NCBI GenBank assembly: GCA_947460445.1
Contig: CANHHS010000012.1
Span: 1 to 20,298, forward strand
Source of the DNA: Opitutia bacterium
GTDB lineage: Bacteria; Verrucomicrobiota; Verrucomicrobiia; Opitutales; UBA953
Direction of reading: 5' to 3'
Length of the DNA stretch: 20,298 bases
Shown here: piece after piece, positions 7,756 through 15,205 of the stretch
How the letters are laid out: every line of letters begins with the position of its first letter
Numbering within the stretch: the first letter of the stretch is position 1
Notes under the pieces: model-generated
What the model was told of the DNA's origin: nothing
Database searches by the model: none
The model's input: only the letters and a program-made list of their open reading frames with translations
Program-made: the position numbers and the translations under genes

Positions 7756-9255
7756 TTAAGGTAAGACGTCGCCCTCGAAGTCAATCACGAGGTCTTTCTT
7801 TCCGTCCGTGCATTTAGGCGAACGCACGAGAATGAAGTCATCTGCGAGTAGAGTATTGTTGGTGGCTGGCTGACTAAGTTGTCCGTTAGCAATGCGTTGG
7901 GTGAAAAGCACGGCAACGTCGGGTGCGCCTTTGGCGGCAGCATCCGTGTTTGTGAAGTGCACGGTTAAGCGGTGCGTTCGTTTGCCTGTGCGTTGAAGCT
8001 CGGTTGTCACCTCAGGGTTTTTGGATGCTGCGAAGCGTGCGTTGAAGGCGGGGTCGCCGTAAAAAGCCACCGTGTCGCGATCCCAACTTAAGCCCAAGAT
8101 TTGTTTAACCGCTTCCTGACCTTCTTTGGATCGCGGGTCGGCTATCCTCGAAGATTTCCAAACGTTGGCTTGGCTGAGTTGGGTTAAAAGCATTTCTGGC
8201 TCAGGGTTGCCGTCGTTCGGGAATTGAGGCGAGAACTTGACGGCATCTGGGCAGAGACTGTTAAGGTCTGCAATCAACCGGACTTGGTTGATGAAGAACG
8301 ATTCCGAAAAATTGTTTCGACCAGGTAATGACTGCCAAGTGCTGAGCATATCCCAGCCTCCGCGACCAAACCAGGTAACGACGGTGTAGCCTGCCATTTG
8401 TCGAACGCCGAGTTTACCCATCATGACGCAGACGAGTGACTTGGGTCCGTCGCAATGGCCGACTAAGCAATTACCTACCGGGAAGAACACTTTTGGGTTT
8501 GGTGATTCTGGAAGAGCTTCACCGATAGGTTTTCCGTTAGGCTTATCAAGGGGGAGTAGGGTGCCTTTATAAGAGAGCAAAAAACCGCTGCCGAAGGGCG
8601 TTTCAAACCCGTGCTGGAATCCGTGCGATGATGTCACCATCAAGTCGGGCTTAACTTCATTAAAGAAGTCCGCCCAAATGCTTGCTGCGGGCCGGTCCAG
8701 TTTGGCGTGCTCAACGGTTTTTCCGTCTGCTTGTTTTTCGCGCCAAGTACCTCGAGCTCCATCCGAGATTGTCAGCGAGCGCGTCAGAATGCCGTCATTG
8801 ATACCCGTCGTGTTGAGTGCGTTTTGAACCGTTAAGTTTGTTGGGCCTGCGAGTGTAGCCGCCGCGAGCTCAGCGGTCGCCCCTGTGATGATGCCCCACT
8901 GTGCATCAATGTAAGGATCTCCGTCTAAGCGGCGTGTGAGCTGATGGACATCGCAGACAAATGTACGCGTCGCTTTTTCTGGCCGGCTGATAAAGGCGAT
9001 ATACTGCGGCATCGCTTTGCTGAGTGCGGCTTGAGCTGTCTCTACATTCCCCGTCCACTCCACGACAACTGCGCCAGAGTGTTTAGCTTGTAGGGCTTCA
9101 ATAACCTTGGCCCAGGCGGGGTCTGCTTTCGTTTCCGACTCAATGACAATCGCGTAAGACTGTGCCCGTGGATTGCTTGCTGAATCCAGCGTAGGATTTT
9201 CCGCAAAAGCCGTTAGTGCGAATGCACATGCGGTAAAAGTTAGTAAGCGTTTCAT
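7756..9255 (-). CDS. Secreted protein resembling a clan CD (C25/gingipain-like) cysteine peptidase
   Basis: The 499-residue product has a clear signal peptide (residues 1-18, MKRLL then a hydrophobic stretch ending TAFA), so it should be exported to the periplasm or beyond. I do not recognise a close named relative. Three blocks resemble clan CD cysteine peptidases. The first is a hydrophobic strand ending in a His-Gly pair, DLMVTSSHG (204-212, His211). The second is a strand ending in cysteine, VFFPVGNC (256-263, Cys263, with Cys268 close by). The third is YGDPAF (399-404), like the G-D-P-A/S motif that closes C25 catalytic domains. About 90 residues after it look like a beta-sandwich tail, which C25 proteins often carry. 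The His-to-Cys gap of 52 residues is longer than the 33 of RgpB and is filled by a loop. The ATG overlaps the sufE stop by 4 nt, and ctaA follows after 9 nt. The signal peptide is firm, but the peptidase call is inference. Confidence 0.55.
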   Translation of the reverse strand: MKRLLTFTACAFALTAFAENPTLDSASNPRAQSYAIVIESETKADPAWAKVIEALQAKHSGAVVVEWTGNVETAQAALSKAMPQYIAFISRPEKATRTFVCDVHQLTRRLDGDPYIDAQWGIITGATAELAAATLAGPTNLTVQNALNTTGINDGILTRSLTISDGARGTWREKQADGKTVEHAKLDRPAASIWADFFNEVKPDLMVTSSHGFQHGFETPFGSGFLLSYKGTLLPLDKPNGKPIGEALPESPNPKVFFPVGNCLVGHCDGPKSLVCVMMGKLGVRQMAGYTVVTWFGRGGWDMLSTWQSLPGRNNFSESFFINQVRLIADLNSLCPDAVKFSPQFPNDGNPEPEMLLTQLSQANVWKSSRIADPRSKEGQEAVKQILGLSWDRDTVAFYGDPAFNARFAASKNPEVTTELQRTGKRTHRLTVHFTNTDAAAKGAPDVAVLFTQRIANGQLSQPATNNTLLADDFILVRSPKCTDGKKDLVIDFEGDVLP

Positions 9256-9680
9256 TGGGATGAAGAGGCGTCGTGTGTGTGACGGCCGAAGGCCCTTATT
9301 TTAGAAACAAGGTTCGCCAGTCCCGTTCGCCGATTGGGTGAAAGGTGTTGGGTGATACCTACTTCAGCAAGAAACTCTGCGTCGGTTGCCGCCACTTCAC
9401 TTGGTGTTGCGCCGTCGTAGAGTTCGCAGACGAGCGTCGCGATGCCTTTCGTTATAAGTGAATCGGCGTCGCAACGGAAGCGACAGACGCCATCGCGAAC
9501 CGTTGGGTATAGCCAAAGGTTCGATGTACAACCTTCGATGAGTAATTGTTCGATGCGTAATTCAGGCGGAAGACCTTCGGCGCCTTTGGCGCGGTCGATA
9601 ATGTATTGGAACCGTTCATGCGGATCTTCAAACGGGGCCAATTCTTGAATGAGCGCGGTGCGCTTCTCTGCAAGCGTCAT
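9252..9680 (-). CDS. sufE: SufE-family sulfur acceptor protein
   Basis: SufE takes persulfide sulfur from the cysteine desulfurase SufS and passes it to the SufBCD scaffold for Fe-S cluster assembly in the cytoplasm. The 142-residue length fits the family. The key cysteine lies in EGCTSNLWL at residue 51, the same position as catalytic Cys51 of E. coli SufE. Other family marks are the DADSLITKGIATL stretch after the core strands, a Tyr-Asp-Gly-x-Thr-Pro turn, and the C-terminal LSPNRRTGL motif (usually LSPxRxNG). No sufS or sufBCD is nearby, so this may be a stand-alone copy serving genes elsewhere. It starts 8 nt after the TPR-like gene and ends in an ATGA overlap with the peptidase-like gene. 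CsdE is the main alternative name, and the sequence alone does not separate the two. Confidence 0.9.
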   Translation of the reverse strand: MTLAEKRTALIQELAPFEDPHERFQYIIDRAKGAEGLPPELRIEQLLIEGCTSNLWLYPTVRDGVCRFRCDADSLITKGIATLVCELYDGATPSEVAATDAEFLAEVGITQHLSPNRRTGLANLVSKIRAFGRHTHDASSSQ

Positions 9681-9688
9681 AGTCTGAA

Positions 9689-11470
9689 TCAGCGTCCAAG
9701 AAACGCGTCCCGATCTAGACCTGGGCGCACTAAAGGTTCAATCGCGGCCTCGAGTTTACGAACGCGCGGTGCATCCAGTCGTGACTCTGAATGTAGCCAG
9801 CCAAGAATATCACCCCAGACGGGTGGTAGTGGACGACGGCCTGTAAGCAGTCGCTCAACTTCATCCACGAGGGCAGGGCGTGTGCCGTAAGCATCGCCTT
9901 GTCCGGCGAGGATGCGCGCAGAAATCCAGTCAGCACGGAGTTGAGAATGCCAAGGGTAAGTTTGTACGCCAGCAGAGAGGATGCGCGCGGCAGGTTCGGT
10001 GGCGCCTCCATCAATCAAGTGACGTGAGACTGAGCGAAACGCTTCGGGTCCTGGGGTCACTTCCGCTTCTAAGAATGCCTCGAGGTATTTATCCCCGATA
10101 CTGCGGTCGGCTTTTTCAACGGCCGGATTCGCTTTAGGACGCAGGTGATAGGCAATGCCGAGAAGTGCTTGCACCATCGTCTGGTTGGAACGGAAGTGGC
10201 CCTTGTTCGCCATGTTTACGTTTTGATACGTGCGGATGCATAGGTCGGATTTTCCAGCGCGGATGAGTGACTCTAAATGCAACGCACTAAAGGTTGCGGT
10301 GTCATAACCTTTAGCCACCGCAAGATTGGCAAGAAGTTCGCAGAGGCTGAAGTAGCCGCGTTGCGAACCGTAATTCGCTAAAGCGAGCATCACGGAATCA
10401 CTTCCTGAGAATTGATCGAGGATCGCACGAAGCTCTTTTTCATATTCATCGCGTTGCCCGAGTTTATCCAGAATGGCTAAACGTTGTACGCGCAGAAAAC
10501 CATTCGCCCCGTCGAGTGAGATGCGGTCGTTGGTTAAGGAAAGCGCTTGTTTGGGTTGTCCAAGCAGCAAGAGCAAGCGGCTGTGTTGCGATAGAATAGC
10601 ATCGCGCTCTAGACCGCGGAAGTCGGGTGCACGGTTATCGAGTACGCTTAAAGCTTGTTGCACACGCCCGCCATCAAAGAGGCAGAGGGAATGGAGCATT
10701 GTTCCGCTGGCCGTCTTATCGAGTTTGTAGGTCTCGATTAGGTTAGTTGCTTCTGGGTAACGTCCGCACCAATAGAGAGAGGTGGCGGCTTGAAAGGCCA
10801 AAATCGTCTTGGTTTCAGATGCTAAGTCTTTGTTCTTTAGGTAGTTAAGTGTGAAATCAATGACCTCTGGGTCGCGATGTCTTGCCTGCAGGATTTGACC
10901 GTAGCGCTCTAAGTAAGCCCTGCCGATAAGCTCGGAGCTATTAACAGTTCCTAAACCACTCTTAAGCAACAAGATAGCATCATCACTCTTGCCGATTTTT
11001 CGATGAAGAATGTCTGCGTAAAAGAGCTTTGCTTGTACATTACTACCGCTGCAACGGATGGCGAGTTGGCCAGCTTGTACGGCCGTTGGTAAATCACCTT
11101 CTTCTAGGGCTTTTTTACCAATTTCTACAAAGTAGGCTGAAATAGAGGCTAAATGGCCTTGGCGGATCTGTGCGGCTTGATCGGGATTTGATTCAATGGC
11201 TGCGAGGGTGAGGCGCACGGACCGACGCAGAATGGGGTCAGCAATGAGATCTGCTTTACCGCCAATCTTCGCCAAATACGCCAAAGTAGCCTCTTTTCCT
11301 TGGGTTACAGGCATACCGAGGAGCAAAACGACTTCGGGGTCTGACTGCGAACTGGCCGCCGTCGTTGCTGTATTGACGGGTGCTCCGGCGGCTGGGGCGG
11401 TCGTTGACTCAGCCCATGCCAATGTGGGTAAAGAGACGCATACAAGCAGAAGGTGGATGGCTCGGCGCAT
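9689..11470 (-). CDS. Secreted TPR-like repeat protein of unknown function
   Basis: I do not recognise this 593-residue protein. Residues 1-20 form a Sec signal peptide ending LAWA before ES, so it is probably periplasmic or secreted. A low-complexity Ala/Thr/Ser linker (about 21-43) follows. The rest is almost entirely amphipathic helices in roughly 34-residue steps with small residues at helix contacts (for example ALEEGDLPTAVQAGQLAI, CGRYPEATNLIETY, LLGQPKQALSLTND). This is the tetratricopeptide-like pattern of protein-protein interaction scaffolds. No catalytic motif is evident. It is the first gene of the minus-strand operon, facing the ribosomal cluster across 171 bp, with sufE 8 nt downstream. 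A weak AGGA lies 8 nt before the ATG, the only passable Shine-Dalgarno candidate on this strand. The alternative call is a generic alpha-solenoid protein. Confidence 0.75.
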   Translation of the reverse strand: MRRAIHLLLVCVSLPTLAWAESTTAPAAGAPVNTATTAASSQSDPEVVLLLGMPVTQGKEATLAYLAKIGGKADLIADPILRRSVRLTLAAIESNPDQAAQIRQGHLASISAYFVEIGKKALEEGDLPTAVQAGQLAIRCSGSNVQAKLFYADILHRKIGKSDDAILLLKSGLGTVNSSELIGRAYLERYGQILQARHRDPEVIDFTLNYLKNKDLASETKTILAFQAATSLYWCGRYPEATNLIETYKLDKTASGTMLHSLCLFDGGRVQQALSVLDNRAPDFRGLERDAILSQHSRLLLLLGQPKQALSLTNDRISLDGANGFLRVQRLAILDKLGQRDEYEKELRAILDQFSGSDSVMLALANYGSQRGYFSLCELLANLAVAKGYDTATFSALHLESLIRAGKSDLCIRTYQNVNMANKGHFRSNQTMVQALLGIAYHLRPKANPAVEKADRSIGDKYLEAFLEAEVTPGPEAFRSVSRHLIDGGATEPAARILSAGVQTYPWHSQLRADWISARILAGQGDAYGTRPALVDEVERLLTGRRPLPPVWGDILGWLHSESRLDAPRVRKLEAAIEPLVRPGLDRDAFLGR

Positions 11471-11641
11471 AGCGGTCGTCCTAACGTGCGGAGGAGGCTC
11501 TAGAAGTCGCTATAAAAATCCCTGCCGGATGTAGGTCTTAAGGGGGTGTCTCTCAAAAATGTGAAAAACCTCCACTTTCCGCTTGCTGGAGGGGCTTGGA
11601 GTCCTATGTCACAACGCTCTTTCCACGTAAAACGAGGCCCT
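11471..11641. promoter_or_regulatory. Divergent intergenic region with leader hairpin upstream of rpsL
   Basis: These 171 bp separate the minus-strand operon from the ribosomal cluster and must hold promoters for both, but no good sigma-70 pair is visible. TATAAA at 11511-11516 resembles a -10 box without a matching -35. TTGCTG (11583-11588) and TATGTC (11605-11610), 16 nt apart, form only a weak pair. An inverted repeat, CCTCCA (11569-11574) with TGGAGG (11587-11592), makes a 6-bp stem with a 12-nt loop in the rpsL leader. It pairs an anti-Shine-Dalgarno-like strand with a Shine-Dalgarno-like strand, so a regulatory role is possible. Confidence 0.4.
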
Positions 11642-12025
11642 ATGCCCACCATCAATCAGCTCATTCGCCACCCCCGCGTTAAACCGCGTACCAAGTCGAA
11701 GTCACCCGCGCTTAACAACTCGCCGTTTAAGCGTGGTGTCTGTGTGCAAGTGATGATTCGTACCCCGAAGAAGCCAAACTCTGCTCAACGTAAAGTTGCC
11801 AAAGTTCGTCTCACCAACGGACAAGAAGTTATTTCTTACATTCCTGACGAAGGCCATAAACTCCAGGAGCACTCAGTGGTGCTCGTGCGTGGTGGTCGCG
11901 TAAAGGATCTTCCCGGTGTGCGTTACCACATTGTCCGTGGACCGCTTGACTGCTCTGGTGTTGAGAAGCGCCGTCGCTCCCGCTCGAAGTACGGCGTGAA
12001 GCGCCCGAAGGTTGCTAAAGCCTAA
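11642..12025 (+). CDS. rpsL: 30S ribosomal protein S12
   Basis: S12 sits at the decoding centre of the small subunit and helps judge codon-anticodon fit. From ATG 11642 the protein has 127 residues and begins MPTINQL, matching the conserved family start (MATVNQL in E. coli). TPKKPNSAQRK (41-51) and GRVKDLPGVRYH (85-96) are intact. Lys43 and Lys88 are wild type, as in streptomycin-sensitive S12. Asp89, the residue RimO methylthiolates in other bacteria, is present. The frame is open further upstream. An in-frame ATG at 11606 has GGAG four bases before it and would add 12 residues (MSQRSFHVKRGP). I prefer 11642 on conservation, with a weak GAGG four bases before it. It heads the str-S10 run, and rpsG follows after 30 nt. 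Confidence 0.97.
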   Translation: MPTINQLIRHPRVKPRTKSKSPALNNSPFKRGVCVQVMIRTPKKPNSAQRKVAKVRLTNGQEVISYIPDEGHKLQEHSVVLVRGGRVKDLPGVRYHIVRGPLDCSGVEKRRRSRSKYGVKRPKVAKA

Positions 12026-12055
12026 TATCCATTTTCTTCTTACCTGAACTAGACT

Positions 12056-12529
12056 ATGTCACGTCGTCGCCGAGCAACTAAGCGCCAGCACCAGCCAGAC
12101 TCCCTTTACGGAAGTCCGCTCGTCTCGCAGTTAATCAATGTCGTTATGAAGAGCGGCAAACGTTCCATTGCTGAAAAGATTGTCTACACGGCTATCTCTA
12201 AAGTTAGCGAGAAGTTGGAAAAGGGTAACGCCGTCGAACTCTTACTCGGTGCACTCGAAAATTGCCGTCCAAAGCTTGAAGTGAAAAGCCGCCGCGTCGG
12301 TGGTGCCACTTACCAAGTTCCTGTCGAAGTCACCATTGAGCGTCAAAACAGTATGGCCCTCCGCTGGTTGGCTGCTGCTGCACAAGGTCGCAAAGGAAGC
12401 ACCATGGCTGAATCCCTCGCTGCCGAACTGGTCGATGCCTACAATAACACTGGTAACGTTGTTAAGAAGCGCGAAGAAACCCACAAGATGGCCCAAGCTA
12501 ACAAGGCCTTCGCTCACCTTCGCTGGTAA
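12056..12529 (+). CDS. rpsG: 30S ribosomal protein S7
   Basis: S7 nucleates folding of the 3' major domain of 16S rRNA and lies at the E site, where it contacts mRNA. The 157 residues match the family length. The basic start MSRRRRATKRQ, the DSLYGS block, KSGKRSIAEKIVY, the beta-hairpin VKSRRVGGATYQVPVEV (74-90) and the C-terminal HKMAQANKAFAHLRW are all standard. In E. coli S7 represses its own operon by binding the rpsL-rpsG spacer. Here that spacer is only 30 nt and shows no evident structure, so the same control is doubtful. The region before the ATG is pyrimidine-rich, with no Shine-Dalgarno motif. fusA follows after 45 nt. Confidence 0.97.
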   Translation: MSRRRRATKRQHQPDSLYGSPLVSQLINVVMKSGKRSIAEKIVYTAISKVSEKLEKGNAVELLLGALENCRPKLEVKSRRVGGATYQVPVEVTIERQNSMALRWLAAAAQGRKGSTMAESLAAELVDAYNNTGNVVKKREETHKMAQANKAFAHLRW

Positions 12530-12574
12530 ACCCTCACTTTAACCGTCCTCCCGGCCGAAACACTGGTTCCGACC

Positions 12575-14743
12575 ATGTCCACCCCTCTCTCCACTCTCAA
12601 TGCCCCTGGCCGTAAGTTCCCCTTGGAACATACGCGCAACATCGGCATTGCTGCGCACATTGACGCAGGCAAGACGACCACAACTGAGCGTATTCTCTTT
12701 TACACGGGCGTGGTGCACAAGATGGGCGAGGTCCATGATGGTACCGCGACGACGGACTGGATGGAACAAGAGCGCGAGCGTGGTATCACGATTACCGCTG
12801 CGGCAATTTCGGCTGGTTGGAAAACGAAAGAAGGTCACTTCGCTAATATTGATCACCGCATCAACATTATCGATACACCGGGCCACGTAGACTTCACCGC
12901 TGAAGTGGAGCGCTCATTGCGCGTCCTCGATGGCGCAGTCGCCGTCTTCTGTGCTGTCGCAGGTGTTCAGCCTCAATCGGAAACTGTTTGGCGCCAGATG
13001 AACAAGTATGGCGTACCCCGCGTCGCTTTCGTCAATAAGATGGACCGCACCGGTGCCGACTTCTTTGGCGCAGTGGACGACATTCGCGAAAAGCTTAAGG
13101 GTAATGCTCACCCTCTCTTCATCCCGATTGGTCAGGGAGAAGAATTTAAGGGCATGATCGATTTAATTAAGAACGTCGCCTACGTCTACGACGAGACCGA
13201 CCCGAAGGGCATGAAGTTCAACACGGTTGACATCCCTGAAAATCAAAAGGCAGAAGCAAAACAATGGCGCACCAAGTTGGTAGAAGCACTTGCTGACTTT
13301 GATGACGTCCTCGCTGCCAAGTACCTCGACGGACAAGAAGTCAGCATCGATGAGATGCGCACAGGTATCCGTAAGGCGACACTCTCGCTCAACTTTATTG
13401 GCGTTATCCCTGGTTCTGCTTTCAAGAACAAGGGTGTACAAATGCTCCTCGACTGCGTCGTCGACTTCTTGCCATCGCCGGTCGACATGCGCCCTCAGAA
13501 AGCGTTTACCGATGACGGAGATAAAGAAATTGCGATCGGTCCAGATGACAAAGCCAAGGTCACCGGTCTCTGCTTCAAACTTTGGTCCGACCCTCACGTG
13601 GGTCAGCTCGTCTTCTATCGCGTCTACCGCGGTCAGTTGAAGAAGGGCGAAATCCTTTACAATCCACGCACCCGTAAGGACGAGCGTATTTCGCGCATCG
13701 TTCTGCTTCGTGCGATGGATCGCGAAGAAATCGACGTCGCTTATTCGGGCGACATTTGTGCCATCATCGGTCCAAAGGATATCGCAACGGGTGATACCCT
13801 CACCGCTGAAGACGATCTCATTCTCGAGAAGACAACCTTTGCTGAGCCAGTGATCTCGATGTCAATCGAGCCGAACTCAAAGGGCGACCAAGAGCGTCTC
13901 TCCATCGGCTTGCAGCGCCTCGCTCAAGAAGATCCCACTTTCCGCGTTACTTCGAATCCTGAAACTGGCCAGACCCTCATCTCGGGTATGGGCGAGCTTC
14001 ACCTCGAAATCATCGTCGATCGTCTCAAGCGCGAGTTCAAGGTCGAGGCTAAGTCTGGTAAGCCACAAATTTCCTACCGCGAAACTATTCAAGGTGCCTC
14101 CGAGGGCGTCGGTAAATTTATCCGTCAGTCCGGTGGTCGTGGTCAATACGGCCACGTTGAAATCAAACTCGAACCGAACCCCGTCGCTGGACGCGAACCT
14201 GGAGCGAAGGGCGAGGAAGTTATCAACGAGATTGTCGGCGGTACGATTCCGAAAGAGTTCATCAAGCCTTCCACCGAAGGTATTCTCGAAGCATCCCAAA
14301 ACGGAACCATTGCCGGTTACCCTGTAATCAATTTCAAAGCCCGCATTGTCTTCGGTTCGTTCCACGAAGTGGACTCGAACGAAATGGCGTTCAAGATGGC
14401 GGGCATCTTTGCGTTCAAGGAAGCCATGAAGGATGCGAAGCCCATTCTGCTTGAGCCGATCATGAAGGTCGAAGTGGTTACTCCTGAAGAGTACCAAGGC
14501 GACATCATGGGCGACTTGAACCGTCGTCGCGGCCAGATTCAAGGCATGGACAGCAAGGGTGGTCTTTGCAACATTGAGGCCCGCGTCCCGCTGGCAGAAA
14601 TGTTCGGCTATTCGACCGACGTTCGCTCACTTTCTAAAGGCCGTGCCTCCTATTCGATGGAGCCAGCCAACTACGAGCAAGTTCCTGCTCAAATCCTCAA
14701 GCAAGTCGTCGAGACATCGTCTCGCGCACCTGCTCGCACCTAA
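12575..14743 (+). CDS. fusA: Elongation factor G
   Basis: EF-G is the GTPase that moves tRNAs and mRNA through the ribosome after peptide transfer, and it also splits ribosomes with RRF. The GTPase motifs are clear: AHIDAGKT (27-34), DTPGHVDF (101-108) and NKMD (155-158). Switch I contains RGITI (70-74). Domains II to V follow without interruption, including the domain IV loop with GGRGQYGH and the domain V segment EYQGDIMGDLNRRRG. At 722 residues it is about 20 longer than E. coli EF-G. Much of the excess is an N-terminal extension before the G domain (MSTPLSTLNAPGRKF) and a few residues before the DTPGH strand. It lies between rpsG and rpsJ, with no tuf gene following as in many bacteria. 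No Shine-Dalgarno motif precedes the ATG. Confidence 0.97.
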   Translation: MSTPLSTLNAPGRKFPLEHTRNIGIAAHIDAGKTTTTERILFYTGVVHKMGEVHDGTATTDWMEQERERGITITAAAISAGWKTKEGHFANIDHRINIIDTPGHVDFTAEVERSLRVLDGAVAVFCAVAGVQPQSETVWRQMNKYGVPRVAFVNKMDRTGADFFGAVDDIREKLKGNAHPLFIPIGQGEEFKGMIDLIKNVAYVYDETDPKGMKFNTVDIPENQKAEAKQWRTKLVEALADFDDVLAAKYLDGQEVSIDEMRTGIRKATLSLNFIGVIPGSAFKNKGVQMLLDCVVDFLPSPVDMRPQKAFTDDGDKEIAIGPDDKAKVTGLCFKLWSDPHVGQLVFYRVYRGQLKKGEILYNPRTRKDERISRIVLLRAMDREEIDVAYSGDICAIIGPKDIATGDTLTAEDDLILEKTTFAEPVISMSIEPNSKGDQERLSIGLQRLAQEDPTFRVTSNPETGQTLISGMGELHLEIIVDRLKREFKVEAKSGKPQISYRETIQGASEGVGKFIRQSGGRGQYGHVEIKLEPNPVAGREPGAKGEEVINEIVGGTIPKEFIKPSTEGILEASQNGTIAGYPVINFKARIVFGSFHEVDSNEMAFKMAGIFAFKEAMKDAKPILLEPIMKVEVVTPEEYQGDIMGDLNRRRGQIQGMDSKGGLCNIEARVPLAEMFGYSTDVRSLSKGRASYSMEPANYEQVPAQILKQVVETSSRAPART

Positions 14744-14756
14744 TCTAACTCCTCCA

Positions 14757-15065
14757 ATGTCTAGCCAGAAGATTCGCATTAAGCTCCAAGGCTTCGACTA
14801 CCGTTTAGTCGATCACTCTGCCACCGAGATTGTTGATACCGCTAAGCGCACGGGCGCGCGTGTTTCTGGCCCAGTGCCCATGCCCACGACTCACGAAGTC
14901 TGGACGGTCAACCGTTCCCCACACGTCGACAAAAAGTCGATGGACCAATTTGAGCTGCGCACACACAAGCGCTTAATCGAAATTCATGACCCCAATAGCG
15001 CTACCGTGGACGAGTTGAAGAAACTCAACCTCCCTTCCGGCGTTCAGGTCAACATTACGGCCTAA
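14757..15065 (+). CDS. rpsJ: 30S ribosomal protein S10
   Basis: S10 is a small-subunit head protein. In other bacteria it also pairs with NusB in transcription antitermination. From ATG 14757 it has 102 residues: SQKIRIKLQGFDYRLVD at the start, SGPVPMPT (37-44) in the extended loop, and FELRTHKRLIEIHDP in the C-terminal strand, all typical. The frame runs back into fusA, but the conserved N-terminus and the position 13 nt after the fusA stop fix the start. The bases before the ATG are CTAACTCCTCCA, pyrimidine-rich and the reverse of a Shine-Dalgarno. It marks the junction between the str and S10 groups. A 140-nt spacer then precedes rplC. Confidence 0.97.
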   Translation: MSSQKIRIKLQGFDYRLVDHSATEIVDTAKRTGARVSGPVPMPTTHEVWTVNRSPHVDKKSMDQFELRTHKRLIEIHDPNSATVDELKKLNLPSGVQVNITA

Positions 15066-15205
15066 TTTTTTAAACCCTAAACCCACACACAACCCTTAAC
15101 GCAGGCACTCCTGCCCCGCGCACCGCTACAGATTCCGTAAGGACATCCAAAGCTAACGCAGGCCTCGAAGCCAACGGCGCTTACACGCCACCTGCCTCTT
15201 AGATC
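15066..15205 (+). other. 140-nt rpsJ-rplC spacer with repeated 10-mer and small hairpins
   Basis: This is the longest gap on the ribosomal strand; other spacers there are 8-45 nt. The 10-mer TAACGCAGGC occurs at 15097-15106 and again at 15154-15163. A 5-bp stem with a 4-nt loop forms from GCAGG (15101-15105) and CCTGC (15110-15114), overlapping the first copy. A weaker GGCG/CGCC stem lies at 15176-15189. There is no U-tract after the stems, so a classical terminator is unlikely. I see no convincing promoter or short gene. It could be a leader for control of the downstream genes, a processing site, or neutral spacer. Confidence 0.4.

Noticed and set aside
11546..11605. Long upstream extension of the rpsL frame
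   Set aside because: It contains the leader hairpin and reads as non-conserved sequence before the invariant S12 start. Only the shorter alternative at 11606 was kept as a question.
13877..14542. 221-codon minus-strand open frame inside fusA
   Set aside because: It is wholly antisense to conserved EF-G domains III-V. Leu/Asp/Phe-rich reading is typical of the reverse of a highly expressed gene.
14559..14756. Upstream extension of the rpsJ frame into fusA
   Set aside because: It overlaps the conserved end of EF-G in another frame. S10 homology begins at ATG 14757.
15101..15114. Hairpin after rpsJ as an intrinsic terminator
   Set aside because: The stem is only 5 bp and no run of T follows, so it does not meet the pattern of a Rho-independent terminator.
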